Below are positions 45,460 through 58,220 of a stretch of 64,000 nucleotides of DNA, one piece after another. This DNA is from Costus lasius. Lineage: Eukaryota > Streptophyta > Magnoliopsida > Zingiberales > Costaceae. The notes under the pieces were generated by a model. That model did no database searches. It worked only from the letters and a program-made list of their open reading frames with translations, and was not told where the DNA came from. The DNA lies in the NCBI GenBank assembly GCA_027563935.2, contig CM050448.1, positions 63,539,843 through 63,603,842 on the forward strand, read 5' to 3'. The position numbers were made by a program, and so were the translations under genes. How positions within the stretch are numbered: the first letter of the stretch is position 1; each line of letters opens with the position of its first letter.

Positions 45460-47120
45460 CTAAACGTAAATAAGTCTAATTTTGACATAAAAAATAGAGT
45501 ATGTCTTCTTTTGAGATAAAATCATGTGAGAAAACACTATGAAAATACAAGGCACCAATGTTCCAACAAACTTTTGACTTAGTGCATCTGCTACCACATT
45601 TGCTTTACTTGGGTGATACTTAATTTGATAATCATAGTATTTCAAATACTCCATCCATATGTGTAGTCTCACATTTAATTCCTTTTTGACTAAGCAAATA
45701 TTTTTAGCTTTTATGATTAGTGAATATATCAAAAGTAACACTATATGAATAATGACTCCACATTTTCAAAACAAAAATAATGGCTACCAATTATAAATCA
45801 TTCACTATATAATTTTTTCTTATGATCCTTGAGTTGGTGAGATGCATAAGCAACTACCCACTCATGTTGCATTAAAACTCTAGCTAACCCTTGCCCAAAA
45901 GCATCAGTATACACCATATAACCATTTTCTCCAAATGGAATAACTACACTGTAGCAGTAATTATTCTCTTTTTCAACTCTAAGAAGCTATTCTCACAAGC
46001 TTCTTTCTAATTCAAGTTTTACACCCTTTATAGTCAGATGGGTTAAAGAAGTAGCTAACTTAGAAAATCCTTCAACAAATCACCTATAATATCTAGCTAA
46101 ACCAAGAAAACTTTAAATTTCCTACACTAATTTGGCCTCCCCCAATTAGAGATAGCACATATTTTCTAGGGGTACACGACTATTCCATCACAAAAAATAA
46201 CATGGCCTAGAAATGTCACCACTTTGAGCCAAAAGTCATATTTACTATACTTAGCATATAATTTTTCTTATCTCAACTTCTCCAAAACTAACTTAGCACA
46301 TTTCTCATGTTCAGCCCTATTGTAGGAATATACTAGAATATCATCTATGAAAATAATCACAAATTTGTCCAAATAATCAATAAAGATCATATTCATCATG
46401 TCCATAAAATCTAAAGGTGCATTAGTAAGTCCAAAAGGCATCACCAAAAATTCATAATGTCCATACCTTGTTATGAATGCAATCTTTTGGTTCTATAGGA
46501 GCCATCCTGAATGGTGCTTTAGAAATTAGGGCAAACACAAGTTGAAGCTCAATTATAAATTCAACTTGGCTATTTGGTGGTAATCCCAGTAACTCTTTAG
46601 GGAATACATCTGTAAACTCCCTTATTAATGTAACTTGTTCAATAGGCACTCCTGGTTTCTCTTCTACTTTTGAAATAACTAATATAAATCCTTGGGACCC
46701 ATCTCTCACTAACTGCTTTGCTTTCATGACAGAAATTATTAAGGCAACCTGGCCAAATACCCCTAAAAATCTCCAAGAAGGGGAATTAGGAGGGCTAAAG
46801 GTTACTATATAATCATGATAATCAACATTAACATGATTGACAGAAAGTAAATTCATGCCCAGAATACTATTAAAATAGGAAAAGTCTAAACTCATAGATT
46901 TGTCTCAACCACTATATGACTAAAAACAAGGGGACATTACTTCAATTCTAAATGAGATTGCATCACACCTTCTGAAGGTGTGCAAACATATAGCTCACTA
47001 TTAGCTACAGTTGGCTTTTTCTTTATTTTCATCACAAATTCACAAGAAATAAAAGAATAAGTGCTACCAGTATCAATAAGTAAGCATGTAGAATAATTAT
47101 TTATGAAAATGATACCTCAT
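45460..47120 (-). pseudogene. Ty3/gypsy H remnant: protease, RT, RNase H
   Basis: On the minus strand the order is protease, RT, RNase H, as in Ty3/gypsy elements. Protease motif LLIDTGSTYSFIS is at about 47045-47083. It continues in the frame 46452-46895, with ILGMNLLSVNHVNVDYHDYIVTF and the RT entry REFTDVFPKELLGLPP and SKAPFRMAP. RT motifs MPFGLTNAP and FIDDILVYS lie between about 46334 and 46444. RNase H ends with YHPSKANVVADALSQK (45460-45741). Many stops and shifts occur between these blocks. Integrase is not seen to the left. The motifs fit the chromovirus-type group, but no chromodomain is visible, so the clade stays open. Confidence 0.8.
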
Positions 47121-48798
47121 ATCACTGAGTCTAGAGTGTCACACACCTAGATGATGATAATTCAATAATGAAAATTTATATCACAAAATATTTAACAAAA
47201 TGTATCCAGGATCAATACTCGATAACCTATTCAACATGATTTATAAAATTTACTTTCCATCATCTTTTAGGAGGTAACAACAACTCAATATAGCAATTCA
47301 AAATGTCATCCTATTAATCAAAATCCTTGTTGTATTGAATACTTGGACTTATGCCCCTCTTGCAAAATCTTCTCCTTACTTTCTGAACCACTTAGGATAC
47401 AAACCCTATCCCTAAACTGTAATATGTCATCATTCCTAATATGAAAATTTTGTTCTCAACCTTTACCAACTTTCTCTCTCAAGCTCTTTAGTTGTACATC
47501 TTAAAGTTGTTCTTCTTTTATCTGTTGAAGAAAATCATATTGGACTTTGAGAGAGGCAAGTAGCATTTTTGGCTTTTGTGTGAGTATCTTGATATTCAAA
47601 GTACAAAATTCTTCAAATAGTTGCCACTACTTTACCATCAAGGTTGCCACCAAGTTTGAAGACTATCTACTCAGAGCGTCAGCTACCATATTAGCTTTAC
47701 CAGATTGGTAATGAATAATACAATCATAGTCCTTTAATAACTCCATCCATCTCCTTTGACTCCTATTCAATTCTTTTTGAGTGAAGATATATTTCAAGCT
47801 TTTATGATTAGTGTAGAATTCAAATGTCTGGCCATACATGTTAAGAGTGATTTTGGCTTCTTAGGCAAGTAATTTTATCCTTCTTTGTGAAATTTTGCCT
47901 ATTGGTCTAAATTCATAAGAAATTGTATATCCTTTGTCATTTTGATATCAAGTTGCTTCTGCTTATCTCGATTTTGATCAATTCGGTTATTGGAAGAATG
48001 ATCTAAGTTATGTTAAAAGACTGTGAATGCTTATTCGAAGTAAACCTGACCTTGCTGTCTTCCACTTATCATAACTTTTGACTCCCTGATACAAATCTTA
48101 TGAAATCAGATTCATTGTAAAGAAGACACAAGTATCTTCCTTTTGATTAGATATTTCATACTTTCAAGTTGGTTATCAAATTTATTGATTTAGTTCATTC
48201 TGACCCAGTAAATCTGTTTTCACTATTTTGACCTTTATCTAGTTATTGCGTTTTTTCCATATTATGTGACAAAATATACAAAGTTCTTATTTGCATATCA
48301 AGTAGATTAAACAACCTACACCTATAGCCTTTATTTGCATGATTTGGATCCGAAATGAAATTACACTCGAATTTGCACTTAACCCTATAAATCTGGAAAT
48401 CTCATTGTCATAATTCTGACCTATTGCTACTTCATAGATCATAACTTCTTGTATCGAGCTCCATTTTAAGCAAAACTTATTTTTATGAAAACTAGATTCA
48501 AAATTCTTTGATTGACATAATTATCATGGTATTATATGAAGAACTTGAAGCCCAGGTTCAATAAGATCTAAATTTCTGAATTTTGGGTTACTTGATTGTA
48601 CATATGTGTACCTTGCATAAATGGTCTTCTATTTGAATTCTCTTGATACATATGTCTCTTTCATTTGGAAATGATTATATCAGCACTTGTCTCTAGGGTA
48701 TTATATAGAGCTTGTTAAGCCTCTTGTTAAGTTACTGCATATACTCATGCTACGCTATAGATTGTTGCTAGGGTCATCTTTGTTGCAACTTAGGTTGA
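47121..48798 (-). pseudogene. Displaced gypsy RNase H fragment and AT-rich filler
   Basis: At about 47640-47860 the minus strand encodes [18 protein letters not shown], then [10 protein letters not shown] and [10 protein letters not shown], a second Ty3/gypsy RNase H that cannot belong to the same copy as 45460-45741. It lies between the protease and the gag of H, so a second element or a rearrangement is involved. The stretch 47880-48798 is AT-rich with no recognisable domain; it may be untranslated sequence of the inserted element. Confidence 0.65.
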
Positions 48799-49900
48799 CT
48801 AGCATGACTTGATCTCCCATTGTGAGTTGTAGTGTTGAGTTCTATTGGTAACTTTGTTGATGACTCTGTTGATAGCTTTACTCTTGGGGTTGAGACCTTT
48901 TTGAGGGAAAATTACCTTATAATAATCCCACTCGTTCCAATAGTGGCATTGAATCTCATTGAGAGGACACGCACTAGCTATGTTTCCTACTCTGTCACAC
49001 TTGAAGCATCTCCTAGCTTGCCCTGTTGATTGAGAACTTGGCACATGAGAAGAAGGTACTGCTCTCTGATGGCTATGAAAAATAGTCCTAGATCTTTTCT
49101 TTATATTACTATAGGCCCCTGCCTCTACTGGTCTAGTTGATTGACTGGCCTTCCTCTATTCTGCTAAGTCTTGGGCCTCTTTTATTTGCTTTTCTTTAGC
49201 TGTATCTATTGGAGAAGCCTTTATCCTAAAGGCCATGTTTACTATTGCTTGAAAGCTATCTAAGGGAATAGTACTCATTTGCCCCTTTATTGTATGATGT
49301 AATCCCTTAATAAAAAGATTACATTTTCTTCTTTTAGTGTCACCAATTCTATAAATAAATATGATAATCTCTCAAATTCAATTACATATATATTTACTGA
49401 CTTTTTCCCCAATTTTATATTTTAAAACTCCTCTATCTAACTATCCTTAAAAGACTAAAGAAAATATTTTTTCAAAAAATGCACTTATGAAATGAGTCCA
49501 AGAGATAAGATCGTCCCCAAAGGTAACTCTCATACCTGACCACCATGTCCCGACTTTATCATATAAGAAGCATGTGGCCAACTCTACTTTTTGCTCATCT
49601 GGACATCCTAGGGCACAAAAAGTCTACTTTATCTTTAATTGCCAGTCCCTAGCAGCCAAGGGTCTGAAGTTCCTGCAAAGTTACCAAATTGGTGTTTCCC
49701 CAACTGTGAAATCTACATAAGCAGGCTAGTTGACCTAGTTGGCAAATTTTCTATTACTTGCGCTATCAGTGATGGAGAGGAAGCTTGACCCTCACTTCCA
49801 TTGCTAGTAGGGAGTAGGTGATGGTACCTCTAGGGGTGCTGAGGCTTCATACCTTTTTCTTGTTGTTGTTGGTGCCATAGTCCAATCTCAGTGTAACTGA
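48799..49900 (-). pseudogene. Ty3/gypsy H gag remnant
   Basis: The minus strand carries gag core pieces FAGTSDPWAARDWQLKI and CPDEQKVELATCF (about 49600), followed by GTWW, and a C-terminal zinc-knuckle pair at 48799-49044. The first knuckle reads CFKCDRVGNIASAC, with Asn in place of the zinc-binding His; the second (CHYWNEWDYYKVIFP) has lost two Cys. Stops and frameshifts separate the blocks. In an intact element this protein forms the particle and binds RNA. Confidence 0.75.
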
Positions 49901-50130
49901 ATTTTAGCTTTAAGAGGATTTCTAGATTCTTCAATGCTACAGGTTCTTCCCTCTATGAATTCTACCTCCACGGTTCGAGGCAGTTTAGCCTCTACCTCTA
50001 ACTCTTTGTGTCATCTGTCAACCATAAAAACATACTAAAATAAAGAATATCTCTGATTAAAATTTTAACCTTAACCCATCCTAAATCATGAAGTTCCTAT
50101 GTCCTAAGGCTTTCTTAAAAAACCCTACAC

Positions 50131-50141
50131 CTCTGATACCA
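50131..50141 (-). promoter_or_regulatory. Primer-binding site of H
   Basis: CTCTGATACCA reads TGGTATCAGAG on the minus strand, complementary to initiator tRNA-Met. It lies 7 bp from a possible LTR edge (TGTCATGC at 50149) and about 230 bp upstream of the gag core, as expected. Confidence 0.65.
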
Positions 50142-50148
50142 ATAAAAT

Positions 50149-51560
50149 TGTCATGCTCTTGCGGGAAGCCAACCAAACCAAGTTGAACATCCCGTAGGGA
50201 AGAGACAATTTCATAAGAACCCAAGATTTCAAAACACAACACTCTAATATAAAACATAAGGCATTTCATTAATTAAAATAATTTCAAAATCTTTAAGATC
50301 AACTAAATTCAACTCAAACAATAATTTCCAACAACTTATAAAACACACTCTTAAAAATATACTATCCAAATGTAAATAAATCAACTAAAATGAGAACAAG
50401 TTAGGGAAATGTTAGAAAAGAAAAAAAAATCTTTTGTGGACGTCATCCAGGTCACTAAAAGACTATCTCAACTCGAGGCTAGTGTCATGCAATCTATTCT
50501 ATCCCTCTGAGAAGCTACCTTTATACTTGAAATAGAAATAATAAGAATTACTAAGAATGCTAAGTAGGAATTAACAAGATGTTGAATGCTCAATGATGAA
50601 ATAACAATATAAACCAAAATTATACTATATGCTAATATTAATAAACACAAGAATAAAATGCTATGTGTATCACTATCACGTAAATTGTCACGTTTAATCA
50701 ATAGTTTGAAGTATGAGTAACACTCCTTTTTAGAGTGCTTCCACTGCCAGCTCACATAGTGAAATGACTACTTTAAGCAGCCTAGTAGTGTTGTGTCCAA
50801 CACTTGAAAACCATAGTATTGTCCAAACATAACTGGTGGTACTCTAGCTGGCAACCATATAGCCCGATATAATCGGTAGCTATTACATTTGTAACTTTTA
50901 TAAAAAAAAATAAAAAAAACATTAGTTGAAAGGATTGATGGGACAAGATAGCCTTGTCTCATCCCATCCCCACCCGCTCTCTTTCATCCTCTCCCTCACG
51001 CATCTCTACTCTCCATTTTTGTTCCCTCACTTGCCTCACTCCCACACGCTGCCACATCTCTCGCCCTATCTCCCTCATCTTCGACGAGTTGATGCTGGCA
51101 TCAAGCTTTGGTCTTTGGCGACAAGCGGTGGTGCCGCCTCCCCCTTCCTCCCTCGTGGCTCCATCTGATGAGGCACGACTAGACAAGAATGCCAAGAGAT
51201 AGCACCAACAGTGCTGCTCTCTTCAGGTGACTCCCATGCCTGTGACAATGCTCCGGCGACATGGTGACCAGCGTCGTAGGAACACTGGTGACTTCCGACA
51301 GGGTTTGCAAATTTCTGGTGAGATTCTAGGCCACTTGCGATGATTTTCAGCTAGTTTTCGGTGGGGTTTGTTGACGTGGCTTCTTGTTGCTCTGACGAGC
51401 TTCATGACATAGTAGACTTTTAATTTGAAAGGGTCACCAGCATCGGAGATGAAGTACTATTCCGATGAACTTTCTGACTAACTTTCTAGCGATGTCATAT
51501 AACTTTGATGATTGGTGCATCCACAAATGCTATGGATGAGGTTAGTGCCTCACCTATCCC
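50149..51560 (-). repeat. 5' LTR or leader region of gypsy H
   Basis: It begins TGTCATGCTCTTGCGGG next to the primer site. A block at about 50700-50800 (minus strand TTGGACACAACACT ... GTGAGCTGGCAGTGGAAGCACTC) is homologous to 56344-56420 in element I, which supports LTR identity. The right part (50930-51420) is CT-rich on the plus strand and has no clear assignment; the outer edge is uncertain. Confidence 0.45.
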
Positions 51561-52300
51561 GTATATATTTAATTAAAGAATTCTGCATGTCCGTAGTCTC
51601 AAACAAATACAAACTTAAAAACATCAATAATTACTGATAAATGGTAGAGGATTAGATGGTACGGACATCAATAATTAACAATGAAAGTAAATCAAGAAAG
51701 GAAAAAAATAAATTATAAATAAATAAATAAATGTCTATATAGTAATATGGTTTGAACTGGAGGATTGATACATGTTACCTTTATCTTAGTGTGGGACCAT
51801 AGACTCGAACGAGTAGGATTTGCTTGGATATGGAATCAGGATAAGTCAGACCTACAGTGGTCAGGTAGGGATCATTTCCTATACTTTGAACAAGGTGCCT
51901 ACTGCTTAGTTAGGAGGCATTCTATGGTTTGGTGTTACTACTTGATTAGGGACACCTTACATATTTACTATATTATTATATTTTCATTAGATTGTTATTC
52001 CATTATTGCATTAGTATGATTGATTATATATGTTTTGTTGCATAATATGTTATTATCCTGGATTACTGAGATTTTACAATTGTTTATATTGCATGTATGC
52101 AGTTTAGCATAGCATATTGACTATTGGGATCAGTACTAGTGGTGGTGGAGTACCAGTCGGCTGTGGATTGGGACTGAATGTATAGTTCTATGAAGGACGA
52201 TCTCATAAACTATATTATTATCATCATACAATTGTGCTTGACTCAAAAAGTAATAATGATTTTATATACTTGATTTGTCTTTTTGAGTCAACTTTATCAT
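51561..52300 (+). repeat. Gypsy-type LTR K, left part
   Basis: AT-rich sequence with an AAAT microsatellite (51709-51731) and phrases such as GGAGTACCAGTCGGCTGTGG typical of plant gypsy LTRs. It probably continues at 53746-54381 after an insertion. The start edge is not identified. Confidence 0.35.
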
Positions 52301-53745
52301 ACTTTTGTATGTTTTTAAATTAAATTTTGTTAATTGCTTCGAAATCTATACCTCCTCTTTTTTTTCAATTTTTCAAGTAAAATCTGCCTATTTTTGTGGA
52401 TTTCTGAGGATAAATGGACCAAAGAGGAAATTAGGAAGAAATTTGGAGCTCAAGGGGTCAATTTGGAAAAAACTTGCTATCACACCTCTATGATGAAATA
52501 AACTGTAAGAGTCACAAGAGTGTGATTCTAATATGTAGGGGAAAATCATAGCTTTAGCCTGAGTCTTCCGGCGCTCATTTTAATTTGATTATTTGAGTTC
52601 AAATAAGGAGAGGGTCAAATCAAGGTATCACGCGCTCATGAGGAGAAACCCCTAGCGGCATCACTAGGGTTTGTTCTCTCACTGAGAGGCATAGAGGGCA
52701 TCTCCGGTGATGAAACTTGGTGGAAAGCTTCGCCCATGGGAGGAGAGCACACAGACAAAATTTTAGAACGAAAGGAGTTCAAGATTGGGAGAAATTAGTG
52801 ATGGAAGTTTGCAACTTTTGAAGAAAATCACTAGTTACTATAGCAGCGAATGCTATAGCAGTACTATAGCAGCATGGTGAAATTTCTTAGAATCGTAGGG
52901 CTGTGATGAATCATTACACCCCTGTGATGATAGTGAAGTTAAACTGAATTTATTATTATTATTATTATTTCATGTTCTGGTAGCGTAAACTTTTCTTTGG
53001 GATTAAGGGAGTAACCTTTTGATTTTTACAATCACTTAATACTATCTTTACTTGTTAGTTATTTAAAGAGTGTTAATTTTACCTTTGTGATTTATAGTTT
53101 TGTGATTGTTAAATTCTAAATAATTACATGTTCTAGGATTTATAACATGAACTGAGAGGTGACATATAAATCCAATTATTGATGTTTATTTTACATGTAA
53201 TTATTTTAATTTAATAATTAGATTATGTTAGACGAGATAATTACACTTAGAAGTGAGTTAACTTCTTAGAGCCCTATAGGTAAAACATGTAGAATTAAGT
53301 TACAAGAGTATCTAATTTTACTTGAGAAATTGACTTAGGAATTAAGCCGCGAAAGTGACCCTTGATTTTTAAGATCTAGAATTACCCTTGGTCTATTCAC
53401 TAACGCTGCAAGTCATGAGAGTGAAGGTTGAATTAGTATAAGTTGGGCATCCAAGAGAATACAACTTTTATTCAGGTAATTTTTCTTTAACATTATTTAA
53501 GTAACTAGAATAAAAATCTATTCTATTTAGTCACAAAAATCAGAGTGGTGAAACATTATCCCGAGTTTTCTCTTTGTAAATTTTATTCGATCATTAGAGT
53601 TCATTTATTTAATTCTCATTTTTGATATATTGTTTGCTTAGCAAGTGAGGATACGCTTATTTGGTACTTTACACATAAGTCTTTATGGGTTCGATATCTA
53701 TTTTATTACTTTGACGTATCCGTGCACTTGCGAACACATCATGCT
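52301..53745 (+). mobile_element. Second copy of the unassigned LTR-type element (as 1-1535)
   Basis: It ends CCGTGCACTTGCGAACACATCA and contains GCGAAAGTGACCCTTG, parallel to the right half of 276-1535. Upstream it has repeated ACTATAGCAGC words (52836-52876), a TTA microsatellite (52949-52970) and the phrase AAGGGAGTAA, again parallel to the other copy. No coding frame is seen, so it looks non-autonomous or like a solo LTR. The left edge is approximate. Confidence 0.45.
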
Positions 53746-54381
53746 ATTATGGCATGGGTATGATAGTGCACTAGATGCAATACTAGCGGGCTGTTGACGA
53801 GTAGTCATTCCCAGTGTATAGAGCTAACACTGGGGACCAGTCAGATATGGGTGCACATCCATTGAGATGGACTGGCCCTCAACTTTGTATTTGTTTTAGT
53901 GTGTTGATATGTATATATGATTCTTTTTACATGATTTCAACAAAGTACATGTTTGGTGCATCATGATAGATTGCATTGTATGTATGAAACATTTTTTTCT
54001 TAGTATTTATGCACCATGTACTTAATCCCTACTTAACCCTTCTAGCAAGCAACCCGTGTCTTTGTGTTTTATTTCAGGTCCTGGTGTGGGTCCGTCGTGG
54101 GCGGATCTGTTATAGATAGATAGTTGTAGATGACTTCCTAGTAATAGTTGTATTTACATTTTTGCTATTCTAGCTAGTGATATTGTATGATGATGTTTAG
54201 CCATGTAGCCAATGTATTTGTCTCGTCGTTGATAGAGGTTGTTATTTTTTGTATAGAGTTTTGGATATTTATTTTTAGTTTGATGTTATTAGTTGATGGG
54301 CTGGGTTGGATTAGCATGCCCAATTGTCATGTGCCACTAGTGGGCTACCGACCGGGGCCCAGTACCTATCGGGGTGTGACA
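53746..54381 (+). repeat. Gypsy-type LTR K, distal part
   Basis: It contains TTTATTTCAGGTCCTGG and ends GACCGGGGCCCAGTACC...CGGGGTGTGACA. In plant Ty3 elements a GGGGYGTGACA end is common right before the primer site. No primer site follows here, so this is a 3' or solo LTR end. Confidence 0.45.
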
Positions 54382-57145
54382 ATAATTGTATCACACACAT
54401 AGTCCACTAGTGATAAATCATCTAGTCAGATATCATATGTGTATCATGATAAAATATCTATATTGCATCTTAGATTATTTGCATAATCCATAATTACTTA
54501 GAAATTTTTAACATAAATATTTGAAACTTATCATGCCACTGACAATGCATATGTGGTCATTATGCAATAATAAAACAGAATATGCACAAGTAAAGATGTA
54601 TCAAGGTCAACTAAAATTTGAAACAATTCAACCGAAAGAGTTACAAAAAGAAGGTGTCAATATCTATCATAATACATGTGCACAACACCATAACAAAGGA
54701 GTAGGGAAGGATTCCTACCTCAAGTGTTGATATCTTGAATCCCCTTTGAAATCCGAGTTATCTCCTCTTTTAATTGAATAGTTTAAGTAAAATATATGTT
54801 ATCACAACTTATAAACATGCGTAATTTCTATACCTCATGTATCAACTCCTAACTATGCCCTCGACTAATTTAATCACATTCACCTTAATAACCTATAGTA
54901 ATAATAAAACTTCCCTAATTATAATAATTTAATATACATATATTGGGTTCTTACCAAAATAAGCTCACAACCAAATTCCAAATCCCTAAATTTACCCTAA
55001 TCCCAAATAATAGCCAAAATTAGGGTTTACTAACCTTTCTCTAATGTAAGAACTTTAGAAGCAAGGTAGGGACCTTACCAAACCTTCTACACGAATAGGA
55101 GAAGAGGGAAGAAGAGTAGCGCCGTTGCTACCCACATGCCACACATGGACAGCGCAGTGTCTGCACACACGAACTTGCAAGGAGACGCTACCTAGAGAGA
55201 AGGAAGCTGCCATTGGGAGAGGAAAACTACCACCACCGATGCTAGATGTTATAATTAATCCCAATTTTGTGAATCTTTTTAAATTGGAGGGCAAATGTGT
55301 AATTTGGAATCCAAATTCAAATCAATTTGATTGCAACTCTCGGCCGTTTCTCTTTTTTTCTCTCTCTCGCTCTCGTTCTCTCACACCGTTTTATTTCTCT
55401 CTCGCTTTGCCTTTTGTCACTGCTTGATCTGCCGCCGTCGAGTCTGCTTTGATTTTCTTAGGAGGGAGAAATTCTTTGATTCTGCTATTGTCTTCTCCAC
55501 CTTTTCTCCAGGTAATAATTATTTAACCCGAATGCTATTTAGTAGATTTGCTTATGCCTATTGTTGATTAGGGTATATGTATATCCATACGTATATATGG
55601 GTATACGTTTGTATACATGTATACCGATGGGGAGATTGTAAACATGTAGATTAATTCATATTTTGTATGTTAGATGTGATTGGTAGGGGGTTAAATATTT
55701 ATGTGTCATTGTAGGTGCCACTCAGTTTGAGGTTGGTCAAGGTGGTCCCCGAACTGAAAGCTGTAAACGTGCTAGGAGTTTCAGCGATAAAGGTAGGAAT
55801 CGTTTCTTTGTTTTTGGAGTCATGGCATAGTACTAATAAAGTAAATGCGTTATGAGCAAAGATTAGATGGCATGATAGCTTGTTGTTCTTTCCTTATTGG
55901 TTTTGCTTCTACTTCGTTGTGCTCCTGTGTAGTCATTTATTGATGCATACATGTGCTTATGGTTGATTGATGTTTCATGAGTTATGTTGATGAAACCACA
56001 TTGCATTTGTTGATATGGATGTGGTAGAGATTGGTATTTTATGATGGTAATTTAAATGGATTACCGGTTACAACATTATTAATGATATGGTAAAGGAATC
56101 ATGTGAATGAGCTTATGGGCCTGTGATATAAATTGTACAGTTGTGATGTGATGCATTTGATATATGCATGTATGGTATATGTCGTGGCACTTTGTGATCT
56201 GTGACTGGCCGATGTTAGCCATGGGCAGAGCTTAATAAGCAAGTGGACCATGTTTTTATACCAGAGGCCATGTATCGGCTATGAGACTAGTTGTATCCGT
56301 TACCTGTTTGGAGTCCTTCGGGATTGTCCAAGGTTTCCTAGGTGTTGGATGCAACACTGCCGAGCTGCTAGTTGAGAGCAGTTGTTTCATTGTGTGAGCT
56401 ACAATGAAAACACTCTTGTTAAGAGTGCGGATGCGTAATGGCGTTGTTTATGGTCATTGCTCTTGATTGCACGACATGATGTTGATTATGTATTCTAGAT
56501 ATCTTCATATTCAGATATATGGTTTTATGTTTCGTTTTGGTTATGGTTCACTTCACTTGATACACGCATTCCATTTCTTATGATTCCTACTTAGCTAATT
56601 GAGCTAACTTCCTTTGTTTTTACCTCCAGGAAAAGAGATAGTTCGTGATGATGAGAGAGGTAGCTAGATGTAGAGGCTACAAACTTAAATGAATGTCCTT
56701 ATTATTTGCTTTATATAGACAAATAAATAAACTTGTGTTATGATGATGTAATCAGATATGTGGATTTATGTTAATTGTGATATTGTTAAGTTGTGTTTGA
56801 ACTTGACATTCTAAACGGATCAGGTGTATTGATATTTATGTTGGTAAATTGGAATATTATGGGTTTTCTTTGAAATATTGAGTAAATATTTTTGGTTTAT
56901 CTTTTATAGATAAATGTTGGTAAATTGTGAAGTGGATTGTGATGGTATTGACTTGTATCAGCGATGTAGTTGATGTTGTTTTGTTATATTTTTTTTTAAG
57001 TGAGATTATATAGGTTGTGAAGTATATGTGATATCTAGGTTAAATCTTTATGTCTATTTCAATTGAATAGATGATTATGGAATTGTGGAACTTTATTATT
57101 TATAACGTCACTCCCCACGGACTGGTATTCAATTATTTATGGGTT
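54382..57145 (+). repeat. 5' LTR and upstream region of gypsy I
   Basis: AT-rich, without supported genes. It includes a CT-rich stretch (55340-55405), a block homologous to the H LTR (56344-56420), CTTTATATAGAC (56709, TATA-like) and TTTACCTCCAGG. A degenerate primer site (GAAGTATCAGAGG, 57146-57158) marks its right edge. The left edge may be TGTATCACACAC at about 54387, but that is a guess. Small frames at 55055-55567 show no domains. Confidence 0.45.
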
Positions 57146-57158
57146 GAAGTATCAGAGG
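57146..57158 (+). promoter_or_regulatory. Degenerate primer-binding site of gypsy I
   Basis: GAAGTATCAGAGG resembles TTGGTATCAGAGG with two changes, and lies about 190 bp before the gag start codon. Confidence 0.4.
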
Positions 57159-57338
57159 CAAGTTTTGTGATAAATTTTCGTGATAAGGATCCGAATATGT
57201 TTTAGGATTAAACCTAAGGATTTAGGATATTAACTTAAGGTTGTGAGTTCAAACCTTAGGAATCAGTTTTTGTTATTATATTTTGACTATGCTTGAGGAA
57301 TTTTGTAGTTTGACTTGAATTTACTTTTGTTTAGCAGA

Positions 57339-58220
57339 ATGCCACCTAAGTGTAGAGGTGGGGCTCAAAGGGGCGGTTCTAGTCGGGCCCTTAGTGAGCG
57401 CCGTAGCAGGATGCGGAATATAGAGGATATTATGGCACAACCGTCAAGACAAGCAACTAGTTCTAAAGAGATTCTAGTTGAGGCAGAGAGACCTAAGGTG
57501 CCTGTGCTATTTCGTGTTGAGCGTTCTAGAACTAGAAGAACCACTCCTGCAGCGGCAGTGTCTGAGAGTGCTGTACAGGAAGCACAACCAGTGGAGGTGA
57601 TGCAATCTGTACAGGTAGCGCAATCGGCCTCAAGAATAGTGGAAGCAGGTCATCCTGTAGGAACCACCAGTTTATTGGCTCAATTCTCTGCATTGGGCAG
57701 AGATAGATTTAGTACTTTCAAGGGGCAGACTGATCCTTAGGCTGCTCGAGAGTGGATTGAGGTTGTATCTGAGACCCTAGATGCTATGGATTGCCCTGAG
57801 ACACATAAAGTTAAGTTGGCAGTTTACTTCTTGGCTGGGCAAGCTAAGACTTGGTGGAATGCTGAGAAGTTAGCATTGGGAGAAGATGCTACTTCATGGA
57901 CAGCTTTTCGGAAGCTCTTCTATGATAAGTATTTTTCTCTATCTTTCCGGGATAGCCAGCGGCAAGTATTCTTGGAGTTGAGGCAGTCTAGTAGGTCAGT
58001 AGTAGAGTATATTGATGAGTTTGAGAGATTGTGGTGACTCCAATTAGAGTGAAGGTCAGCCATTTTATTAGAGTACTTGACAGACCTATTAGAAGGCAAA
58101 TGTTCTTTTCACCTCCAGAAGATTTCTTAGTTGTAGTGCAAGCAACACTGATGATAGAGGATTATTTGATAGAAGAAGCTCAGGATTCACCTAAGGGCAA
58201 GGCACCAGTACAGTCCATGC
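57339..58220 (+). pseudogene. Ty3/gypsy I gag, split by element D
   Basis: I prefer the Met at 57339 (MPPKCRGGAQRGG) over the one at 57315, because the upstream codons follow a TTTAGCAG sequence and the basic MPP start is common in gypsy gag. The N-terminal part is low-complexity. The core begins at LLAQFSALGRDRFSTFKGQTDP, with a TAG at 57738-57740 inside DPxAAREWIE. It continues with CPETHKVKLAVYFLAGQAKTWW and SVVEYIDEFERLW (57786-58037). There the frame shifts, and the +2 frame continues with RPIRRQMFF and EEAQDSPKGKAP. Element D cuts it at 58220. Zinc knuckle and pol lie outside the window, if they exist. Confidence 0.85.

Noticed and set aside
55055..55567. Possible short host gene (CT-rich stretch, frames of 79-100 codons, CCAGGTAAT donor-like site)
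   Set aside because: It lies within the presumed LTR or upstream region of gypsy I, frames overlap on both strands, and there is no known domain.
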